From: Chryseobacterium gleum
GTDB lineage: Bacteria > Bacteroidota > Bacteroidia > Flavobacteriales_D > Crocinitomicaceae
Direction: 5' to 3'
DNA: 64,000 nucleotides
Assembly (NCBI GenBank): GCA_945882095.1
Contig: CAMCWF010000004.1
Span: 1-64,000, forward strand
The translations under genes were made by a program, and so were the position numbers. This document shows positions 61,301 through 64,000 of the stretch, piece after piece (position 1 is the first letter of the stretch; each line of letters opens with the position of its first letter). The notes under the pieces are model-generated. The model was given only the letters and a program-made list of their open reading frames with translations. It made no database searches and was not told the DNA's origin.

Positions 61301-64000
61301 GTGGATGTCCGGGCCAGGTGGGTGCGTTAAATGTCTGGGTAAATCCTGTGGCATCAGTTACTTTCTCTTTGTTAAATCAAACCCTTTGTTCAGGGTCAAG
61401 CAGTCAGGCTGTTTCCATTATCAGTCCAACGCCAAATGCACAAATATCTTGGACGGCAAGCATTCCTGCAGGAATTACCGGTGCGGTAGCAAATGGATTG
61501 AATACAATTCCCGCACAGAATCTGGTAAACAATACAAACGGTCCATTAACCATTGTTTACACTACAAATGTAAGTACACCCGCTGGGAATTGTGCGGGAC
61601 AAATTTCTACGTATTCCATCACGGTGAATCCTATTCCCGTCCTATCCTTTTCCGGGAACAACCAAGTGTTGTGCTCTGGGAATTCAACGGTGGCAATCAA
61701 TCTCCAATCCAATCTATCTGCAGCTGCAGCGGCTGGCGTAACATATTCTTGGTCATCAACCCAACCGAATGGGATGAGCGGGGTTTCAACATCCGGATTA
61801 AATGTGATTCCTGTTCAAACCCTTGTGAATGCAACCTCAGCGCCAATAACCATTTCCTATATAGGTTCCATCACCTACACCAACAATGCTTTTGCTTGTC
61901 AGGGTAGCAATGCGACGTATCAGGTCACCGTTAATCCACTTCCCGTCGTAACTGCTACGGTTGCAAGTCCGACCATCTGTTCTGGAGATACCGCCATTGT
62001 TTGTTTTACATCTCCTGTCGTTGGGACCAATTTTGTTTTTACAGGAAGCGCGAGCAATGGAATAACGGGGGTACAAAACGGAAATAGCAATTGTTTGAGT
62101 CAAATCTTGGTAAACGGGTTGTTAACCCAAGGAAATGCTACATATTCTGTGGTCGGAAATGCGAATGGTTGTACAGGCACACCTGTAACAGCAACGGTAT
62201 TAATCAATCCAAATCCTACGGTTACCGCGATGAATAATGCGGTCGTTTGTCCAGGGCAAGCCATCCCGAATCAAACCTTTACATCTACACCTGCGGGAGC
62301 AAACTTTAATTGGGTTAATTCAAATCCATCCATTGGACTCAATGCATCGGGGAATGGAGCGATTCCAGGTTGGGTTGCGCCGGTTAATTCAAGCGGAGGA
62401 TCTTTTGTTGGAAACATTTCCGTTAATGCGACCTTAAATGGTTGTGTCGGGTCAAACGTTTCCTTTTCAGTCACTGTTAACCCAACACCAACTTTAACCG
62501 TTAATCCGCAATCCATTGTTATTTGTTCTGGAAGCAACGCAGTAATCAATTGTAATTCGAATGTTTCCAACGCCACCTTAAATTGGGTTGCTGCTGCGGT
62601 AAATACCAATGGCGCAAGCAATGGAAACGGAAATGCTGTGAATGGGAATTTTGTAATCAGTCAAGCGCTGAGCACCTCAATAAACGCTGTCGGAAATGTC
62701 ACCTACACGATTACGCCTCAAGCAAATGGATGCGTGGGAAGTCCGGTTCAAGTCCCTGTTACAGTCAACCCCGTTCCTGTCGTAAACATCAATCCATTGG
62801 GTCAAACCATTTGCAGTGGAAATCCAACACTCCTGATCATCTCTGGAAACATACCTGGCATCAATTACGGATGGACCATAAGTAACAATCAGAACATCAC
62901 AGGGGCCTCAGCTGGTTCAGGAGATACGATCGCTCAAGTGCTAACAAGTTCTTCAACAGGTGCTCAAACCTTAACTTACAGCATTACACCGTCCTTAAAT
63001 GGATGCAATGGAAACATCGTAAATGCTGTGGTAACTGTAAACCCAACACCGGTGCTTACGCCTGTTGTCAATGGTGCAACCATATGCAGTGGCGCAAGTA
63101 CAAACATTGGTTTAAACTCAAATGTATTAAACACTACGTATGCCTATACAGCCAATTCAAACAATGGTATCATCGGAGCGTCAAGTGGAACAACAACGCC
63201 AATCGTTCAGCAACTGACTAATCCGAATTTATCTCCAGGTCAGGTGGTGTACAACATTACCCCTTCAGCCAATGCATGCAGTGGAGCACCTGTTTCTGTA
63301 ACAATCACTGTAAATCCAGTGGCGTCGGTGATCCCAAGTCAAAATACCATCGTAATTTGCAGTGGTCAAAGTGCCAATGTTCAGTTTTCAAGCAATGCCC
63401 CAGGTGCAACTTATAACTGGAGTGTTAGCCAAAATCCACAAGTTTCTGGGCAAGCCGCTGGTAGTGGAAATGCAATTTCTCAGGCATTAACGAATAACAC
63501 GTTTGCGGTACAAAATTTCAATTATGTAGTAATCCCCGTTTTTGGGGTTTGTCCAGGGAATCAATTTACCATTCCCGTAACGGTCAATCCACTTCCACAA
63601 ATAGTTGCAGGACAATTGTTGAATACCTGTTCAAGTACTGCTCCGTTTAATTTGACTGGTTATTCGCCGGCCGGAGGAACTTGGTCTGGAACAGGAATTA
63701 CGAATGGGCAATTGGGAACTTTTAGTCCACAAGTTTCGGGAATCGGACAGTTTCAGTTGACTTACAGTTACACAAACCCAATAACAGGTTGCATCAACTC
63801 TGGGATTCGAACGGTTGTGGTAAATGCCCTACCGGTTCCTGTTTTCACAATGGATACCTTAAAATGTACGAATACTACGGTAAGCATTGTAAACAATTCG
63901 ACAGGGGCAAGCACGTATAACTGGAATTTTGGAAATGGTGCGACCTCAACCCAAGTGAATCCCTTGTATCAATATCCCCAAGGAGGAAATTATACTGTTT
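52318..64000 (+). CDS. Giant secreted repeat protein (PKD / PKD-like domains), 3' truncated by window
   Basis: An uninterrupted frame of 3894 complete codons that runs off the right edge; I read it from ATG 52318 to the last base without a stop. The signal peptide is about residues 1-20 (LLFLVVLLSFGFAFSQ). Residues ~20-830 hold varied modules, including PKD-like ones (NYSWGDGTSGSG near 165, HSYVGQGYYPLTYSV). From about residue 840 (first Cys motif at 54835) to about 3770 there are 31 domains of 90-102 residues, each starting with a C[SP]G-type motif, containing a central (S/T)W strand and ending GCxGxPxxxxITVNPxP. A PKD domain (YNWNFGNGATS) follows at 63900. Such proteins of Bacteroidota are T9SS substrates acting as adhesins; the expected C-terminal sorting domain would lie beyond the window. 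Confidence 0.92.
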   Translation, partial: MRIKSLLFLVVLLSFGFAFSQVVPAFNAVPAANGNNTIVVCQGQTVLYTNASTGTNNQTNYNWTFQGGNPNNSNQVGPHSVTYNNAGNYTTTLNLGNGNSTQVSVNVVSNNFNPTLTIQNGGQFSTTTFNGVTIFRRCGGGNTGNFTFTDPNFATYPAGTTFNYSWGDGTSGSGNPTSIVHSYVGQGYYPLTYSVTFPSGCTFSVNYQVYVGSNPPAITLSGSGSSSCLPNAYSFTLGTPTTPSVGTVFQIIYNDGTPTSFINSLSPNPLTINHVFNQTSCGINSTIQSTTYTNAYAIQVVATNGCNPQGTFAAIGPISAGGSVNANITANPNTNVVCVNSPVTFQDASNHGTNVYGGSCDSLFGRYWTISPNSGFTAAGALGSSNGFLPNSGVGYDWTSWTNGAQNLPVTWSVPGNYQVTLHLGNDCGLDSTVYNICVTAATVANFSLPVATACAPVQISPINNSSVPGCNNSNAYNWSVIATNPQNCNYLNGASVQPNNSVAGNPTFNFNGPGVYTVQLITALGNAVIGSACAADTFTQQITIKGPPQFTINPVGPICAGGSISPTITLNNCYGLSPATYAWNFNPNNNIPAGSIPSPLTANTLNPGSITYPSSVGSPFPFELTATNECGPTTVTQNITVQNPVVVTTGSYGPFCINSPVPLSGTVTGGVLNGNWTANVAGGSFSPVGGVANSGALVSTYTPPVGYSGNIVFTLTSNAPQAPCQVATAQTTVTFNQVATVNAGAYPNGVCMNQPLTLNGTIGGAASSATWSTNSGGTFSNPNALNSTWTPPLGFTGAATLTLTTNDPAGPCNAAVATTNVTVKPLPVATSPVTVGPICSGANGVFALSSTLTPTNYNWAITSVPAGVVATPSGTVNSNTNSGTLTTAITNNTNAPQTLTYVFTPVSSGCPGTPSSTQITIQPVATISALSNLTVCPGATLTPTSFVSNPNGATFTWTNNNANIGLAVSGSGQITPWTAPVNNSLANITGTVSVSPTFNACPGTNATFTVNISPTPSITNVNLAQSICSGANTTAVTWTSALATTTYAWVGVTSAGTVTGFTASGNGVLPSMVIVNSGNLPETVTYTVTPTRNGCPGTPITYVITVNPTPILTLSANQTVCGGSPTAVTSFANSVAGGSFTYALQNPASVPVTITGNPVNGSGQIPASTINNAGVNPYTLNYTITPTAANCSGATGVFSITINPAPVTNFSIANQSICTGGSTASVALSSATPGVNFAWNVQGAIPAGLQNFNPTSGTNTIPVYNNLINATITPIVITIMAQATTTGPSQCLGSMMPYTITVNPTPTAVATFVSNDTICSNAQIDIALTSNTPNTSFTWTAVNGNGITGGAASVNPGVSITQTLVNATVNFGTVTYTITPVVAGACPGVPIQVVANVNPVSVVTGLNPLTFCPGSIAVVPPFTSSPLGAAFSWTNSNAAIGLAVSGNGNIQNFTAGANNTNLAISGNVVVTPTFNGCPGTPSNFNITINPTPTVTNPVVTQTICSGAPTLGVVWQSGVAGTTYAWSVASNGNNVSGFLQNGTGNLPIQASIVNSGNSIQNVVYTVVPTANGCVGISSSYTIQVNPIPVLTLSTNQNICSGAATIATQFTNSVAGGGYAWSVTNGAQIPNTVTGFVNSGSNQIPVMTLNNVGTANQVITYSVTPNANGCNGQPGSFQVTVFPSPTSAFSIAPQTICSQGNTQAVTITSTTANATFAWSAPNPLPNGLTNFNPTSGNTSAIPSFQNLTNATNLPISVVLTAIATTSGNANCPGPPANYTITINPTVIAQSNFVSNDTICSGTQISIGLTSTTPNAQYTWTVNQGNGISGASPSAVSSATIQQTLTNNTGAVGQVTYLVTPQVGACLGTPIQVIAYVNPVATLSPLNNVAACPGAPLTPSVFSSIPAQSTYSWTNSNVQVGLLASGMGNIPTWNAPVNNGVTPLASVVNVTPSYQGCNGTPSSFTITVYPTPSITTLPLSQTVCEGQPTTPITFTSSLPGSSIAWAFGNAGPSLTTFNAGNGQNPLPAMTVSHSGNAVENIIYLVQATSANNCVGVNVNYTIIVNPNPIVTSVQDQTLCSGQSTVLTSYQNSVQGGGFTWSLLNVNIPNTVTGYVSPSGTGQIPAAQISNSGTQPYILNYLVTPNASGCNGIPDTFSITVMPAPTVVFAGGNTQTVCSGLMSTPVSMSSITPNVIWNWNVTNANGVVGANPISGNGATVPAFTLTQNTNTAQNVVITAQASTNNGGCQGTFATYTIVVNPIPVATLTLTPGNVVCSNGTVNLNLSSNVNGSTFSWTSNATAGITGNTNASGAVITNTLVNSTSNVGTVTYSITPTASNCPGLPISQVVSVNPVPIVTGLSNLDVCPGTSISPAAFQSVPAGSTFSWSNSNTNIGLVASGQSNISSWQAPVNNGNSSQVGTITVTPTFGNGCVGTPSSFTVTVYPTPQITTVPLSQTLCENVASQAVNFTSNIPNSTINWSFANAGAGLSGHPTGQGVNPLPTITFSNALSTTETAQYTVTATSANQCVGTPATYTFTVNPIPVLTAPGVQTVCSGQPTTSVAFLADVQGSLYTWTAISPPAGLSGFTANGASNLGSMTISNATANPLQLVYSVTPSAAGCSGVSGNYTFTVNPAPTVVFSIGNQSLCSGSLTNPVNLTTSTNNATISWTAAVPGGILGLNTLSGNNSIPAYNLTNNTGGNLTATFTAIASTAGNTVCPGTPAIYTLTISPQNGISVVAVDSSLCSGSSVQIQISSNTAGLTYSTVATPSQGVSGASNVNGTQISQVLVNNTNSQGNVTYTVTASAPPGSTCPSQTVSLPITVEPVPTVQYSIANQSLCSGNTSQIVNLTTNVAGASIAWNANVPVGITGMQASGSNSIPGIVLNNATNASGVITINALATIQGCSGVSTPYQITVFPNPTLTINPPNDTICSNTNIAASFSSNVANTNFAWTISSNPNITGASNGSGNTINQVLTNVSAQIQPITYNVNSTGPGPNGGCPGQVGALNVWVNPVASVTFSLLNQTLCSGSSSQAVSIISPTPNAQISWTASIPAGITGAVANGLNTIPAQNLVNNTNGPLTIVYTTNVSTPAGNCAGQISTYSITVNPIPVLSFSGNNQVLCSGNSTVAINLQSNLSAAAAAGVTYSWSSTQPNGMSGVSTSGLNVIPVQTLVNATSAPITISYIGSITYTNNAFACQGSNATYQVTVNPLPVVTATVASPTICSGDTAIVCFTSPVVGTNFVFTGSASNGITGVQNGNSNCLSQILVNGLLTQGNATYSVVGNANGCTGTPVTATVLINPNPTVTAMNNAVVCPGQAIPNQTFTSTPAGANFNWVNSNPSIGLNASGNGAIPGWVAPVNSSGGSFVGNISVNATLNGCVGSNVSFSVTVNPTPTLTVNPQSIVICSGSNAVINCNSNVSNATLNWVAAAVNTNGASNGNGNAVNGNFVISQALSTSINAVGNVTYTITPQANGCVGSPVQVPVTVNPVPVVNINPLGQTICSGNPTLLIISGNIPGINYGWTISNNQNITGASAGSGDTIAQVLTSSSTGAQTLTYSITPSLNGCNGNIVNAVVTVNPTPVLTPVVNGATICSGASTNIGLNSNVLNTTYAYTANSNNGIIGASSGTTTPIVQQLTNPNLSPGQVVYNITPSANACSGAPVSVTITVNPVASVIPSQNTIVICSGQSANVQFSSNAPGATYNWSVSQNPQVSGQAAGSGNAISQALTNNTFAVQNFNYVVIPVFGVCPGNQFTIPVTVNPLPQIVAGQLLNTCSSTAPFNLTGYSPAGGTWSGTGITNGQLGTFSPQVSGIGQFQLTYSYTNPITGCINSGIRTVVVNALPVPVFTMDTLKCTNTTVSIVNNSTGASTYNWNFGNGATSTQVNPLYQYPQGGNYTV
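54835..63628 (+). repeat. Array of ~31 tandem PKD-like domains with five-domain higher-order period
   Basis: Cys codons that open successive domains fall at 54835, then 55126, 55402, 55681, 55972, 56275 (block 1); 56554, 56830, 57112, 57403, 57709 (block 2); 57985, 58261, 58546, 58840, 59134 (block 3); 59404, 59683, 59968, 60250, 60541 (block 4); 60823, 61102, 61387, 61672, 61978 (block 5); then 62248, 62524, 62812, 63085, 63358, 63628. Block starts are 1428, 1431, 1419, 1419 and 1425 nt apart. Slot 1 is marked by CPG and W-x-NSN-x-x-IGL-x-ASG-x-G; slot 5 by NDTICS or VVCSN and a NGI-x-G core with LVN. Confidence 0.85.

Noticed and set aside
53787-62621. Several minus-strand open frames of 60-116 codons inside the giant gene
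   Set aside because: They are antisense shadows caused by the biased Asn/Thr/Val/Pro codons of the repeat array; they lack start signals and the plus frame is continuous through all of them.
54274-63221. Plus-strand open frames of 60-295 codons in other frames of the giant gene, for example 61020-61907
   Set aside because: Cys/Trp/His/Tyr-rich, low-complexity products that repeat with the array period; they are out-of-frame readings of the real coding frame, not frameshifted gene pieces.

Overview
The window looks like a chromosome segment of a Bacteroidota bacterium, most likely of the order Flavobacteriales. Three things point there: secreted proteins of the type IX secretion/gliding-motility kind, lineage-typical families (DUF5606, GSIII glutamine synthetase, YfhO, type B sorting domain), and many promoters carrying the Bacteroidota -7 box TAnnTTTG with no clear Shine-Dalgarno sequences. 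A narrower placement (Crocinitomicaceae/Fluviicola-like) is only an impression. Genes are packed tightly, often with ATGA overlaps. No gap between genes exceeds 300 bp. I found no rRNA, tRNA, CRISPR array, insertion sequence or prophage.

Layout. 1-1.5 kb: the end of a glycosyltransferase gene and a second glycosyltransferase. 1.5-12.6 kb: housekeeping and envelope genes (Kef-type antiporter, DUF5606, DEAD-box helicase, TypA, FtsX-like permease, DUF1343, PurE, TatA, SDR). 12.6-20.1 kb: a minus-strand run from uvrB through DUF3817, a Cys-cluster protein and a GT2 to a 1266-residue secreted adhesin-like protein with a type B sorting domain. 20.2-30.7 kb: lhgO, mazG, an outer-membrane lipid A deacylase-like operon ending in exonuclease III, a sugar epimerase, pcm with a sigma-54-type regulator, and YfhO. 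30.7-45.3 kb: a long minus-strand run from alaS to an RhlE-like helicase. It contains a nonulosonic (pseudaminic-like) acid and surface-glycan gene set: GT2, a GT42/DUF115-like transferase, PseB, a NeuB-cytidylyltransferase fusion, an SGNH protein, a double GNAT and PseI. VOC, VIT1, GT2 and Cys/Met-PLP genes are interspersed. 45.4-52.2 kb: O-methyltransferase, MnmD, acyltransferase, NUDIX, a lipoprotein, an unknown small protein and type III glutamine synthetase. 52.3-64 kb: one gene of at least 3894 codons, running off the window, for a giant repeat protein.

The most interesting signals are these. (1) The giant protein holds about 31 Cys-marked domains of 90-102 residues, organised in blocks of five with a very regular 1419-1431 nt period and no lysine codon over about 9 kb. 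(2) An identical 29-bp promoter/operator module sits upstream of glnN and of an unknown small gene 0.6 kb away. (3) At least seven genes have an exact TAnnTTTG box only 3-6 nt before the ATG, which predicts leaderless mRNAs. (4) The nonulosonate gene set has an unusual NeuB-cytidylyltransferase fusion and lacks PseC and PseG. All translations and alignments were done by eye; database matches are recalled family knowledge, not search results.
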